This document shows, piece after piece, positions 1 to 9,179 of a DNA stretch of 64,000 nucleotides. Position numbers and translations under genes: made by a program. The DNA comes from an uncultured Clostridia bacterium (GTDB lineage Bacteria > Bacillota > Clostridia > TANB77 > CAG-508). How positions within the stretch are numbered: position 1 is the first letter of the stretch; the number at the start of each line of letters is the position of its first letter. A model generated the notes under the pieces. That model was not told the DNA's origin and did no database searches. It saw only the letters and a list, made by a program, of their open reading frames with translations. The stretch lies in assembly GCA_934120045.1 (NCBI GenBank), contig CAKOTF010000006.1, positions 1 through 64,000 of the forward strand. The letters are read 5' to 3'.

Positions 1-31
1 AAGTAATATACTTAATGTTTTTTTCATACCC

Positions 32-65
32 AAAAGAGGCAGACTTTTAAAAGTCTGTCTCTTTT
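32..65. terminator. Long A/T-capped hairpin, probable bidirectional terminator
   Basis: The arms at 32-48 and 49-65 are reverse complements apart from one G-T wobble, forming a stem of about 13 bp around the core GAGGCAGAC/GTCTGTCTC with an A/T-rich apex. It ends in TTTT on the plus strand and is followed by a T-run near position 20 on the minus strand. It probably ends a plus-strand gene outside the window, or backs up the addA terminator on the minus strand. Confidence 0.6.
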
Positions 66-80
66 GCCATATTATATATT

Positions 81-287
81 ATGCAAATTATTATTTTTGC
101 ATTTGCTCTTCTATTCTTTAGTATTTTAGGAATATATTGTATTAATAATAAAAATATAAAGCTTGCTATTTTTATATATTGTGTAAATACTGTTGCTTCT
201 GTTTCTACTGCATACATGTTAAAGAATATAAGTTTTTATAATGTTTTCAATAAAATAGAAACAGGGATTTTCTTAAATCCCTGCTAA
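81..287 (+). CDS. Possible small membrane protein (doubtful ORF)
   Basis: This 68-residue frame starts at an ATG and encodes two hydrophobic stretches (about residues 3-21 and 28-48), so it would be a small integral membrane protein. I recognise no family. Support is weak. No Shine-Dalgarno sequence precedes the ATG, a terminator hairpin lies only 15 bp upstream, and the last codons run through the addA terminator and meet the end of addA tail to tail. The codon choices are ordinary for this genome, which is the only positive sign. It may be a real short gene or chance in A/T-rich DNA. Confidence 0.25.
   Translation: MQIIIFAFALLFFSILGIYCINNKNIKLAIFIYCVNTVASVSTAYMLKNISFYNVFNKIETGIFLNPC
251..283 (-). 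terminator. Intrinsic terminator of addA
   Basis: Read on the minus strand, directly after the addA stop codon, CAGGGATTT and AAATCCCTG form a 9-bp stem with a 4-base loop (262-283), followed by a T-rich tail. This closes the sbcD-sbcC-addA operon. Confidence 0.75.
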
Positions 288-3200
288 TTACACATATCAT
301 TATTTGGAATAATTATTTCTTTTTCTAAATATGTAGAATATATACATGTTTTATCAATTCTTTTACCAGTTGCACTTTCTAAAGCTCTCTTATACAATTG
401 TAATTGTGAACTATATCTTTCTATTAAAATTTGTTCATTTTTATCTGGAACATAATCTGTTTTAAAATCTACTAATACTAATTCTCCATTAGAACTTATA
501 TAATATAAATCAATAACACCTTGTACTAATACTTTTTCTTCTAAATCTTTTTCATATATTTCTTGTGCTGGAATGTTAATGTAAAAAGGCTTTTCTCTTT
601 CAACAACTTGTGCCTCTGTCATTTCTTGCCATATATTTGATTTTGTAAATTGATATATTTTCTTTATATTTATTGCATTTGCTTCTTGTTCTGTTATGGT
701 TTTCTTTGCAACTAATTTATCTAATAATTCTTTTACATATTGTATTGTATATTCTTTTTTATTTATATCTAATTTTTGCATACACAAATGTATTAATGTA
801 CCTTTTTCTGCATTTGATATCTCTGTTTCTTCATCACTTTGTAAAAATTTAGGTTTTGGAAATTCCATTTTTGGAACTATATTTTCTTTTTCACTTTCAT
901 TTTTTTCTCTAAAAACACATTGTTTCATTTTTGTATTTTCCGCTTCTTTTTTACTTTTTTCTCCTAAAGCAGATTTTTTCATTTCTTTAATTTCTGTTAC
1001 AGATGTTTTAGTTGGAATAATTGTGGCATCACTATATTTATATTGATATTCTAATAATTTTTGTATTTCATTTGCTTTAACATCTTCTATTTTAAATTCA
1101 TTTAACTTTTTTAAAATTTCATTAGTTTTACTTTCTTCTTTTTCTGGCTCTTGAGTAGCACACATTTTTATAATATCTTCTTTTTGTAATACCTTCCATG
1201 TAGCAAGACTTTCCATTGTTTGTTCATAATATAAGTGTACTAATGTAATCCAATCTAAATATGATTTGGCTTTTGATAATAACATTATATTTAATTCTTC
1301 ATATTTTTCGACATTTTCCAACATTTTATCTTGTTTCTCTTTTTTGGCTAATCCTGTTATTATAATTTTCTCTTTAGCTCTTGTTAATGCAACATACAAA
1401 ACTCTCATCTCTTCTGACAATGTTTCTATTTTCATTTTGTTTTTTATGGCTCTTTTTGATAAAGTATCATATGTTATTTGCATATCATAATCTATATATT
1501 TTACACCAATTCCAAGTTCAGGATGTAACAATATTTTTGAATTCAAATCTTGTAAATTAAATTGTTTTCCTGAATTAGCTAAAATAACAACAGGAAATTC
1601 TAGTCCTTTACTTTTGTGAATACTCATTATTCTTACAACATCATCATTTTCACCAATTATTTTTGCTGAATCCATATCTTTACTACTTGTTTTTATTTTT
1701 TCTATATAATTTATGAAATTATATAATCCTTTAAAACTTATGCTCTCACATTGTTTTGCTCTCTCAAATAACATTTTTAGATTTGCTTGCCTTAATTCTC
1801 CATTTCTCATAAGACCTACATAATTAAAATATCCTGTATCATTATATATTTTCCAGATTAATTCATCTAAACTCAAATATTCTTGTTCTTTACGCCACAT
1901 TTCTATTTGTTCCAAAAATTTATTTATTTTGTTTCTTAGTTGTTCACTTACATCTTTTTTTGATTTTAATAATGTATTATAAAAATTATCATATTTATCA
2001 CTTACTCTAATTTCTACAAGCTCATTATCTGTAAATCCACCTATTGTTGATCTCATTGTTGCTACTAATGGTATTTCTTGTAATGGATTATCTATTATTT
2101 TTAATAAATTCATTATTGTTTGAATTTCTAAGCTTTCTAGATATTCTGATGAAGAATCACTAAATACTGGTATTCCTAATTTGATTATTTCTTTTTCAAA
2201 AATAGGGGCAGATATTTTTGTTGATCTTAATAAAACAACTATATCTTTATATTTTATGTCTCTTTTCTCTTTGGCTTTTGCATCATATACTTGGAATTTA
2301 TTATCTATTAATTGTTTTATTTTATTTGCAACAAACATTGCTTCAACTTCTATATCTTCTTTTCTTTCTACTTCTGTTTTAAACTCCTCATCTTGTGTAT
2401 CTTCATTTTCATCTACTTCAACTTCTAATTCTTCTGGCTCTTCTTCATCTTCTTTATTATCTATTGTTATTATATCAATTTCTGTTTTTAAATCTTCACC
2501 AGTATCTTTATAATCAGCACCTAAATTCAAGTATTCTTCTTCTGTATAATTTAATTCTCCTAATTCCTCTGTCATTATTTTTGAAAATATCAAATTTGAA
2601 AAATATAACACTTCTTTTCTACTTCTAAAGTTTTTAAATAATTGTATCTTTAAATCATCATTTTCTGTTTTATTTTGTTTTAATTTATATGTTTTATATT
2701 TACTTAAAAATAAATCTGGTCTTGCTTGTCTAAATTTATAAATACTTTGCTTAACATCTCCAACCATAAAAATATTTTTTCCTTTAGATATTGATGTTAA
2801 TATATATTCTTGTACTAAATTACTATCTTGATATTCATCTATTGCTATTTCATCAAATTTAGATTGATATTTTTTTGCTATTTCTGTTGGATTTCCATTT
2901 TCGTCTAATAATATTTTTAATGCAAAATGTTCTACATCACTAAAATCCACCATATTTTTTTCTTTTTTTCTTTTTGCAAATATTTGTGAAAAGTCTAATA
3001 TTAATCCTTCTAATTTCTTCAAAATATCATACATATTTATAATGTCTTGATATGCTTCATTTGAATCCATTATTAATACTTTTTCTGCTGATGATTTTAA
3101 TGTTGATAATACTTTTTCTCTTACTTTTTGTGCATTTACTTTTTCATCTAATTTAACATTTCTGTCCATTGTCCATTTTCCAAAATCCATTGTTGCATAA

Positions 3201-4027
3201 ATTGTATATGCCTTATCCCAGGTATCTAAATTTGCTTGTAATAATTCTAATTGATTTAAATTTCCTCTTAAAAATTCATAACTTTTCTTTAAATCATCAC
3301 ATTCTGATAACTTTTGGACTTCTGGTTTTAATTGGATTATTCCATCATCAACAACTTCTTTTATTTGTTTTAATAAAATTTTTCCCCAGCTTGTTTGTGA
3401 AAAGTCTTTACATTCTTCTAAATTAAAGTTAAACATTTCTATTTTTTCATCTAACCATTTTTCTGGATATGGATTACTTTGAATATATTTGTAAATTGTT
3501 AATATTAATTCTTTTAATGGTGTGTCATCTCTATATCCTGTATATGTATTTATTAATTTTTCAAAATTTTCATCTTTACTTTCATACTTTTCTTCAAATA
3601 GTTCTTCTAAAACATCTTGTTGTAAAATTTCTATTTCTGTTGTATCTGCAATTCTAAAGTTTTGTGATATATCAATTTCAAAGAAATTGTTTCTTACAAC
3701 ATCAAGGCAGAATGAGTCTATTGTACATATACTTGCTTTATTTAATAATGTTACTTGTCTTTGTAATCTCTCATCTTCTGGATTTTCATCAATTTTCTTA
3801 TATATTGCTTTTAATACTCTTTCTCTCATCTCTGATGCTGCTGCATTTGTGAATGTTACTACAAGTAATCTATCTATATCTATTTTTTCATTAATTATTT
3901 TGTTGATAATTCTTTCAACTAGTACTGCTGTTTTTCCGCTTCCTGCTGCAGCAGCTACTAATATATTACTATCTTTTTCATATATTGCTTGTTTCTGTTC
4001 ATCTGTCCATTTTACTTCTTCTGCCAT
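284..4027 (-). CDS. addA: ATP-dependent helicase/nuclease subunit A (AddA)
   Basis: This is the UvrD-type helicase and nuclease subunit of the AddAB (RecBCD-like) complex. AddAB resects double-strand DNA ends for RecA-dependent repair in the cytoplasm. The protein has 1247 residues, the usual size for Firmicutes AddA. The N-terminus carries Walker A (GSGKT around K32). The middle carries the helicase motifs, including DEYQDSN and VGDVKQSIY. The C-terminal PD-(D/E)XK nuclease shows KGTLIH, QGVIDLYY and LVDFKTD. An acidic low-complexity insert lies at about residues 540-580. The start has an AAAGGA site 8 bp upstream. It is the last gene of the sbcD-sbcC-addA unit, 151 bp after sbcC. The partner gene addB, which often precedes addA, is not in the window. 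Confidence 0.96.
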   Translation of the reverse strand: MAEEVKWTDEQKQAIYEKDSNILVAAAAGSGKTAVLVERIINKIINEKIDIDRLLVVTFTNAAASEMRERVLKAIYKKIDENPEDERLQRQVTLLNKASICTIDSFCLDVVRNNFFEIDISQNFRIADTTEIEILQQDVLEELFEEKYESKDENFEKLINTYTGYRDDTPLKELILTIYKYIQSNPYPEKWLDEKIEMFNFNLEECKDFSQTSWGKILLKQIKEVVDDGIIQLKPEVQKLSECDDLKKSYEFLRGNLNQLELLQANLDTWDKAYTIYATMDFGKWTMDRNVKLDEKVNAQKVREKVLSTLKSSAEKVLIMDSNEAYQDIINMYDILKKLEGLILDFSQIFAKRKKEKNMVDFSDVEHFALKILLDENGNPTEIAKKYQSKFDEIAIDEYQDSNLVQEYILTSISKGKNIFMVGDVKQSIYKFRQARPDLFLSKYKTYKLKQNKTENDDLKIQLFKNFRSRKEVLYFSNLIFSKIMTEELGELNYTEEEYLNLGADYKDTGEDLKTEIDIITIDNKEDEEEPEELEVEVDENEDTQDEEFKTEVERKEDIEVEAMFVANKIKQLIDNKFQVYDAKAKEKRDIKYKDIVVLLRSTKISAPIFEKEIIKLGIPVFSDSSSEYLESLEIQTIMNLLKIIDNPLQEIPLVATMRSTIGGFTDNELVEIRVSDKYDNFYNTLLKSKKDVSEQLRNKINKFLEQIEMWRKEQEYLSLDELIWKIYNDTGYFNYVGLMRNGELRQANLKMLFERAKQCESISFKGLYNFINYIEKIKTSSKDMDSAKIIGENDDVVRIMSIHKSKGLEFPVVILANSGKQFNLQDLNSKILLHPELGIGVKYIDYDMQITYDTLSKRAIKNKMKIETLSEEMRVLYVALTRAKEKIIITGLAKKEKQDKMLENVEKYEELNIMLLSKAKSYLDWITLVHLYYEQTMESLATWKVLQKEDIIKMCATQEPEKEESKTNEILKKLNEFKIEDVKANEIQKLLEYQYKYSDATIIPTKTSVTEIKEMKKSALGEKSKKEAENTKMKQCVFREKNESEKENIVPKMEFPKPKFLQSDEETEISNAEKGTLIHLCMQKLDINKKEYTIQYVKELLDKLVAKKTITEQEANAINIKKIYQFTKSNIWQEMTEAQVVEREKPFYINIPAQEIYEKDLEEKVLVQGVIDLYYISSNGELVLVDFKTDYVPDKNEQILIERYSSQLQLYKRALESATGKRIDKTCIYSTYLEKEIIIPNNDMCN

Positions 4028-4060
4028 TTTTTCATTCCTTTCTTATTATCCATGTTTGAT

Positions 4061-4183
4061 GTTGGAAAAGAATTAAATTTTGGCAAGGCAAATTTTATTT
4101 AAAAGGCAAGGGCGCATACGTGGTGTATGTAACCGCGTTTTAAATGAAATTTAACACAGCCAAAATTGTAATTATTTTTCAAC
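4061..4183. repeat. MITE-like long palindromic element
   Basis: This 123-bp imperfect palindrome has outer arms GTTGGAAAA..TTTTGGC and GCCAAAATT..TTTTTCAAC (about 25 bp). A second inner pair (AAATTTTATTTAAAA against TTTTAAATGAAATTT, one wobble) flanks a G+C-richer centre around GCATACGTGGTGTATG. A deleted relative lies at 39916-39967. The right arm runs into sbcC and supplies its TGA stop codon. No ORF is inside. The structure fits a non-autonomous miniature element, but no transposase or target duplication was identified. Confidence 0.65.
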
Positions 4184-6848
4184 ACTCTATAGTTATCTTG
4201 CTTCCCTCTGTAGACTTCGTAACAATAATCTTCTTATCGATTCTCTCTTTCAATTCTGTAACATGGCTAATTATTCCAATCAACTTATGATTATCTGTTA
4301 ACTGATTTAATGTATTTATTGCCTGTTCTCTTGACTCTGTATCTAATGATCCAAAACCCTCATCAATAAACATTGTATCAACAACAATTCCACCAGAATA
4401 ACTTTGTATAACATCTGATAAACCAAGTGCAAGTGATAATGCTGCCTTAAATGCCTCTCCACCTGATAAAGATTTTACATCTCTTCTTTTTCCATTATAA
4501 TTATCTATTACTTCAAGTTCAAGTCCTATTTTGTCAGATACTCTTTCAGAACTTTCTTTTCTTACTAATAAAAATCTATTATCTGTCATTTTTAATAATC
4601 TTTTATTTGCTTCAATAATTACCATATCAAAATATGATGCTTGTACAAATTGCTCAAATTCAATTCTTCTTTTTCCATAAACTGTTCCATTTGCTATTTT
4701 AGATAAATCTTCTACCATTGTAAATTCTTTTATTTTTGAGTCTAATTTTTTTGAATTTGTTTGTAAATCTACTAAAATTCTATTATTATTTTCAAATATT
4801 CTGTGATATTCCATTTGTTGTTTTCTCATATCTTCAAGTTCTTGTTTTTTATTATTAAATTCTTGAATTTTTGCTGTTAAATCTACTTTTTCAAAACCTT
4901 TAATTTCTTTTTGAATTTCTTCTAATTTAGTTGCATTTATAGTTACATCTGTTTTATATTTTTCTATTTCTTTGCTAAATATTTCTATTTGCGAATTGTT
5001 TAATACTGATTTTTTATATTGTTCTTCATTTTCAAAACCAAGCTCTTTTAATGTATTTTGATAATCATTTTGAGCCTTTTCTTGTTTTTGTAATAGTTCA
5101 TCTATTTGTTTTTTATTTTCTTCTTGTTGTGTTTGAAATTTTAAAAATTCTTCTCTTTCTTTTGAAATTTTATTTGTTATTTTTTCTTTAAATATGTCAT
5201 ATTCAAAACTCTCTATTACAATGTCTTTTAACATTATTTGCTTATAATTATCGTTTAATTGATTATATGCTTTTTCTAATTCTTCTGATATTTCTAGATA
5301 TTTTTTATTATATAATTCTACATCTGGCTTTTCTCCAAATTCTTTTATTAATATTTCTATTTTACTATTTATTTCAGTAACTTTATTTGTTGCATCTGTA
5401 AGAGTTTTTCGACTTTTTTCTTCTTTTTCCTTCAAATTATCTAATTCTTCTTTTGTTAATACACTTGTTGATTTTATAGCAAGATTTGGATGATGTAAAC
5501 TTCCACATACAGGACAAGGCTCATTTTCTTTAAGTTTTTCTGCTAATATTCCTGCTTGTTCTCTGAAAAATTCTTTTTCTTTTTCAAGCACTTCTGTACT
5601 CAATTTTTCCCATTCTACTTCAAGTTTTTGTGCATTTTCACTTGCTATTTTTTTATTTTCTTGTTCTTTTATAATTACTTGTAATTTTTTTATTTTATCT
5701 TCTAATTCTGTTTTTCCATCTTTTAATTCACTATATTTTTGAAATTGAACTTTTATTATTTCTAATAAATCCAAAACTTGTTTAAATTTTTCTTCTTTTT
5801 TATTTCCAAGTTCAATCTTTTCAGAAATATCTTGTAAAACTTTTTGCTTTTGTGAAATCTCTTTTTCTAACTCTTTTTTCTTATCTTCTTTAGGTAAAAT
5901 CTTATTTATTATTTCTTGGCTTTTTTGAATTAATATTTCTTTTTGTTTTATATCTTCTTGTTTTTCCTGTAATACTTTTTGTTCCTCTTGTAATTTTTGA
6001 CATCTATCTATTTTATCATTTTTATCTTTTTGAGCCGTTATTTCTTTTTCCATCTTTGAATTTTCATCACTTTGTTTACTTATTTGTTCTTGACATTTTC
6101 CAAATTGTTCTGAATTTACTTTTATTTCTTGTTGTAATTTTTCTAAAATCTCTTGAATAAATAACTCATTTACATCTTTTGGTTGTACTGATTGTATTCC
6201 ATCTTTCCAAACAATATTTGAACTATTAATTGCAAAATAATCTTTTAATTGCTCCAATTCTGCTTTTGCAATTCTTGTTTTATCTGCTAATCTTTTGGCA
6301 ATTTGATTATATATATCTGTATCAAATATTCTTCTAAAAATTTCTGTTCTATCTTTACTTTCTGCAAAAAGTATTTTTAAAAATTCACCTTGTGCAAGCA
6401 TTGATATTTGTTTAAATTGTTTTGAATTTATTCCTAATATTTCTTCTATTTTTATATCTACATTTTTTGTGCCTGATATAACTTTATCATCATATTCTAA
6501 TGATGCATCTGCACTTGTTTTTGTTGTTCCCTCTCCTCTTTTCTTAGTCCTTTCATAAGCTGGATTTCTTCTTATTTTATATTTTCTGTTTTTATGTGTA
6601 AATTCCAATTCTACAAATGTTTCTGTATCATTATCTGCAAAATCACTTCTAACAGATGGTACTGGTCTATTTGAACCACTTACTTCTCCAAATAATGCAA
6701 AAGATATTGAATCAAATATTGTTGTTTTTCCTGCCCCTGTATCACCTGTAATTAAAAATATTCCACTTTCCCCAAGCTTTTCAAAATCTATATCTATACA
6801 ATTTTTATATGGACCAAATGCACTTATTTTTATCTTTAATGGTTTCAT
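4179..6848 (-). CDS. sbcC: Exonuclease SbcC (Rad50-like ATPase subunit)
   Basis: This is the SMC/Rad50-like ATPase of the SbcCD nuclease, which cuts DNA hairpins and protein-blocked ends. The 889-residue protein has an N-terminal Walker A (GDTGAGKTT near residue 35), a long coiled coil, and a zinc hook CPVCG near residue 443. A second coiled coil follows, then the ABC signature SLSGGE and Walker B with FIDEGFGSLD. It is shorter than E. coli or B. subtilis SbcC (over 1,000 residues), which means shorter coiled-coil arms. The start codon overlaps the sbcD stop by one base (TAATG) and has an AAAGGAG site, implying translational coupling. The last codons and the stop lie in the right arm of the palindromic repeat at 4061-4183. 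Confidence 0.96.
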   Translation of the reverse strand: MKPLKIKISAFGPYKNCIDIDFEKLGESGIFLITGDTGAGKTTIFDSISFALFGEVSGSNRPVPSVRSDFADNDTETFVELEFTHKNRKYKIRRNPAYERTKKRGEGTTKTSADASLEYDDKVISGTKNVDIKIEEILGINSKQFKQISMLAQGEFLKILFAESKDRTEIFRRIFDTDIYNQIAKRLADKTRIAKAELEQLKDYFAINSSNIVWKDGIQSVQPKDVNELFIQEILEKLQQEIKVNSEQFGKCQEQISKQSDENSKMEKEITAQKDKNDKIDRCQKLQEEQKVLQEKQEDIKQKEILIQKSQEIINKILPKEDKKKELEKEISQKQKVLQDISEKIELGNKKEEKFKQVLDLLEIIKVQFQKYSELKDGKTELEDKIKKLQVIIKEQENKKIASENAQKLEVEWEKLSTEVLEKEKEFFREQAGILAEKLKENEPCPVCGSLHHPNLAIKSTSVLTKEELDNLKEKEEKSRKTLTDATNKVTEINSKIEILIKEFGEKPDVELYNKKYLEISEELEKAYNQLNDNYKQIMLKDIVIESFEYDIFKEKITNKISKEREEFLKFQTQQEENKKQIDELLQKQEKAQNDYQNTLKELGFENEEQYKKSVLNNSQIEIFSKEIEKYKTDVTINATKLEEIQKEIKGFEKVDLTAKIQEFNNKKQELEDMRKQQMEYHRIFENNNRILVDLQTNSKKLDSKIKEFTMVEDLSKIANGTVYGKRRIEFEQFVQASYFDMVIIEANKRLLKMTDNRFLLVRKESSERVSDKIGLELEVIDNYNGKRRDVKSLSGGEAFKAALSLALGLSDVIQSYSGGIVVDTMFIDEGFGSLDTESREQAINTLNQLTDNHKLIGIISHVTELKERIDKKIIVTKSTEGSKITIEC

Positions 6849-7990
6849 TAATTCTCCTTTACTTCTTTGATGATTTTTTCAATATACTCTTTTTGCTCAT
6901 CATTTAATTCTACATTATTTTGAAATTTATAAAATTCATTAAATAATTCTATTTCACTTTTATTTTTTACTTCTTTTAAATTTTCTTGTTGAATTTCTAA
7001 TGTTGTTTTTGAATTTTGGATTTCTAATTTTAATACATTTGGATATATGCTTCTTATTTGTCCAATTGCATCATATAAAGGTTCTTCATTTGTTATAATT
7101 GCTCTAATATAATCATCTGTATTTGTTCCCTCATAATTTTCTTTTTTTAGCAATTCTTCAATTGGACCTTTTATTTCTCTCATATCTCTTAATGGCACTA
7201 ATTCTTCAAGTTTTATATCAATATTTCCTTTTTCTTTAAATTCTAATATTGGCATTGTTTTTTTATGTTTTACTTCTGAAAAAGAATATTTTAACATTGT
7301 TCCAGCATATCTTGCAGTATCTCTTCCAATTCTTTGTGGTCTATGTACATGTCCTATTGCAACATAATCAAATTTATCATAATTTGATACATCAACATTG
7401 TCTGTTCCACCAAGCGATAATACTTCTGAATCTGTTCTCTCAACCTCTTCGCCTCTTGCTGTTACAAATTGGTGTGTTAATATAATGTTTCTTTCATTTG
7501 TATTAATCTCTTCTTTTTCAATTATCTTATGTATCATCTCATCATATCCAAATTGTTCATCATCAAAATATTGCTTTACTTCAACAGGTTTTACAAATGG
7601 CAACATATAAATATTTAATTTACCATATTCATCTTCTAATTCTACCTTTTTTAGTTTTCCATCATATTTACTTGAAATATATAAACCTTCTTCTTCAAAT
7701 ATTTTATTTCCAAAACCTAATCTTTCTTTAGAATCATGATTTCCTGCAATTATAAATACTTTTCTCTTTAATTTTCTTATTAAAACATTTAAAAATTCAT
7801 CTAATAAATCAACAGCCTCTGTTGGTGGAATACTCCTATCATAGATATCTCCTGATATTAAGATTGTTTCTATATTTTCTTCTTTTATTTTTTCTATAAT
7901 TTTATTTAACATATATTTTTGATCTTCTAGAAATGATTGCTCTTGTAATATTTTTCCTAAATGTAAATCTGCTAAATGTAAAATTTTCAT
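6848..7990 (-). CDS. sbcD: Exonuclease SbcD (Mre11-like nuclease subunit)
   Basis: This is the calcineurin-like metallophosphoesterase subunit of SbcCD, the Mre11 counterpart. It supplies the Mn-dependent nuclease site. All phosphoesterase motifs are present: HLADLHLGK at the N-terminus, ISGDIYDR, AGNHDSKERL, LTHQF and IGHVHRPQ. I chose the ATG at 7990 (380 residues) because AAAAGGAGA precedes it by 7 bases and the product then begins MKILHLADLH, as in the family. An upstream in-frame start would add 19 unlikely residues. It is the first gene of the operon, under the promoter at 8016-8043, and is coupled to sbcC. Confidence 0.96.
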   Translation of the reverse strand: MKILHLADLHLGKILQEQSFLEDQKYMLNKIIEKIKEENIETILISGDIYDRSIPPTEAVDLLDEFLNVLIRKLKRKVFIIAGNHDSKERLGFGNKIFEEEGLYISSKYDGKLKKVELEDEYGKLNIYMLPFVKPVEVKQYFDDEQFGYDEMIHKIIEKEEINTNERNIILTHQFVTARGEEVERTDSEVLSLGGTDNVDVSNYDKFDYVAIGHVHRPQRIGRDTARYAGTMLKYSFSEVKHKKTMPILEFKEKGNIDIKLEELVPLRDMREIKGPIEELLKKENYEGTNTDDYIRAIITNEEPLYDAIGQIRSIYPNVLKLEIQNSKTTLEIQQENLKEVKNKSEIELFNEFYKFQNNVELNDEQKEYIEKIIKEVKEN

Positions 7991-8015
7991 AATTAATCTC
8001 CTTTTTTCAATTTGA

Positions 8016-8043
8016 ATTATACCATAATTAGATTTGTTTTCAA
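8016..8043 (-). promoter_or_regulatory. Sigma-A promoter of sbcD-sbcC-addA
   Basis: On the minus strand, TTGAAA (8043-8038) is followed after 16 bp by TATAAT (8021-8016), with an extended -10 TG one base upstream. Transcription would start about 20 bases before the sbcD ribosome binding site. It faces away from the promoter at 8060-8088. Confidence 0.75.
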
Positions 8044-8059
8044 ACATTTTTATTAATTA

Positions 8060-8088
8060 TTGACTAAATATATTCTAGATGCTATAAT
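8060..8088 (+). promoter_or_regulatory. Near-consensus sigma-A promoter
   Basis: TTGACT, a 17-bp spacer and TATAAT stand about 50 bp before the ATG at 8138. This is one of the best promoter matches in the window and supports real expression of the unknown gene that follows. Confidence 0.8.
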
Positions 8089-8137
8089 CGAGCTATCAAG
8101 TCAATTAACTTAATAACTTTTGAAAGGGGATTCAATT

Positions 8138-8617
8138 ATGACTGGTTTTGAATTTTTGAAGCAATATCGGGAATTATATGAAGAAGAAATTGAATTAGCT
8201 CAAATTAAGCAAAATGCCTTTGATGTATTTGATTCATGTGCAACAGAAGATTTGGAAACAAGTTTAAAAATCAATTGGGGTCCTCTATATAATTGGGATA
8301 ATTATTATCCTCATAGTCATGAGTTTTTTATTCAAGATTTTGATTATGTAGAATCCTGTTTTAAAGCTGTTGTAAATGGTCATATGTCTCGTGAAGAACT
8401 TCAAACAGCACTGTCTCCAAGTGTTCTGAGTATCGAAAGATATTATTCTCAAGTTAAAGCTGATAAAGAGTATACTGAAAGTGTTATTGAAGAAAAACTT
8501 CGTACTTTTATTGAAGGGATTGATACAAATGCTATTATTCGTAATATTTTGTATCTTTCTGTTCCTTATTTAAAAGACTTTTTAATTGGATTCTTAACAC
8601 TTGATAAAGATGCATAA
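8138..8617 (+). CDS. Hypothetical cytoplasmic protein
   Basis: I do not recognise this 159-residue protein. It has no signal peptide or membrane segment, is acidic overall, and looks helical at both ends. The central part is rich in Trp, Tyr and His (around WGPLYNWDNYYPHSHEF). The ATG at 8138 is preferred over a TTG 18 bp upstream, because AAAGGGGA lies 7 bases before it. A near-consensus promoter and a strong terminator make it a well-delimited single-gene unit, divergent from sbcD. It is one of only three clear plus-strand genes in the window. Function unknown. Confidence 0.75.
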   Translation: MTGFEFLKQYRELYEEEIELAQIKQNAFDVFDSCATEDLETSLKINWGPLYNWDNYYPHSHEFFIQDFDYVESCFKAVVNGHMSREELQTALSPSVLSIERYYSQVKADKEYTESVIEEKLRTFIEGIDTNAIIRNILYLSVPYLKDFLIGFLTLDKDA

Positions 8618-8620
8618 TCT

Positions 8621-8665
8621 AAAAAGAAACCCTAATGTAATAAATATTACTTTGGGGTTTCTTTT
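8621..8665. terminator. Bidirectional intrinsic terminator
   Basis: AAAAAGAAACCC...GGGGTTTCTTTT forms a long stem between two convergent genes (ending at 8617 and 8669), with T-runs on both strands. Confidence 0.8.
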
Positions 8666-8668
8666 GTA

Positions 8669-9004
8669 TTAAAATATCTCTACATCTTCACTTGATGTTG
8701 TTTCATTATTATCTAAATCAATTACTTCATCTTCTACTTTTTCTGCAACTACTTTTGTATTTCCAAAAGAAAATACTTTTTTCTCATTTCTTGCTTTTTC
8801 TTCGAACTTTTTATTAAATTCTGCTCTTACATCATCTAATGTTGATTGCATTGCTCCAAACATTTCTTCAACATCTTCTTTTGTAAAATCGTAACTGTTA
8901 CTTCTTGCCATTGGCTCTAATATTTGCATATCATGTAATACGTTGTTTACTCTCTTTCCTGCATATTCCATAAATTTGTTTCTTTTTTCTTCATTTATTT
9001 CCAT
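8669..9004 (-). CDS. Hypothetical small acidic protein
   Basis: This 111-residue cytoplasmic protein belongs to no family I recognise. The N-terminal two thirds look alpha-helical (MEINEEKRNKF..., with a DVEEMFGAM segment). The tail is acidic and probably disordered (from about residue 85, ending in SSEDVEIF). The ATG at 9004 is chosen because AAAGGA lies about 9 bases upstream; an in-frame TTG six codons earlier overlaps that site. It stands alone, convergent with the gene at 8138 and sharing its terminator. No function can be inferred. Confidence 0.65.
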   Translation of the reverse strand: MEINEEKRNKFMEYAGKRVNNVLHDMQILEPMARSNSYDFTKEDVEEMFGAMQSTLDDVRAEFNKKFEEKARNEKKVFSFGNTKVVAEKVEDEVIDLDNNETTSSEDVEIF

Positions 9005-9110
9005 CTTTATACATCCTTTCAATTGATTTAATCTTGTTTTACTATATCACAATTTTTGATAAAAATCTACTTTTTTATCTAATTTTTTACCTAATTATTT
9101 TTCAATTTAA

Positions 9111-9139
9111 TTGACTTTTTATGAAAATTTTGGTATCAT
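9111..9139 (+). promoter_or_regulatory. Sigma-A promoter with extended -10
   Basis: TTGACT, a 17-bp spacer and TATCAT with TGG immediately before it. It lies about 40 bp upstream of the ATG at 9180 and its AGGAGG site. Confidence 0.75.
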
Positions 9140-9179
9140 TATTTAGTATTAAAATGAATTATTTAGGAGGTTTTTACAA

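Noticed and set aside
3522..4076. Long open frame on the plus strand opposite addA
   Set aside because: It lies fully antisense to a clearly identified gene and has a low-complexity composition set by the A/T bias. The same applies to other antisense frames, for example at 41255-41614 and 2181-2513.
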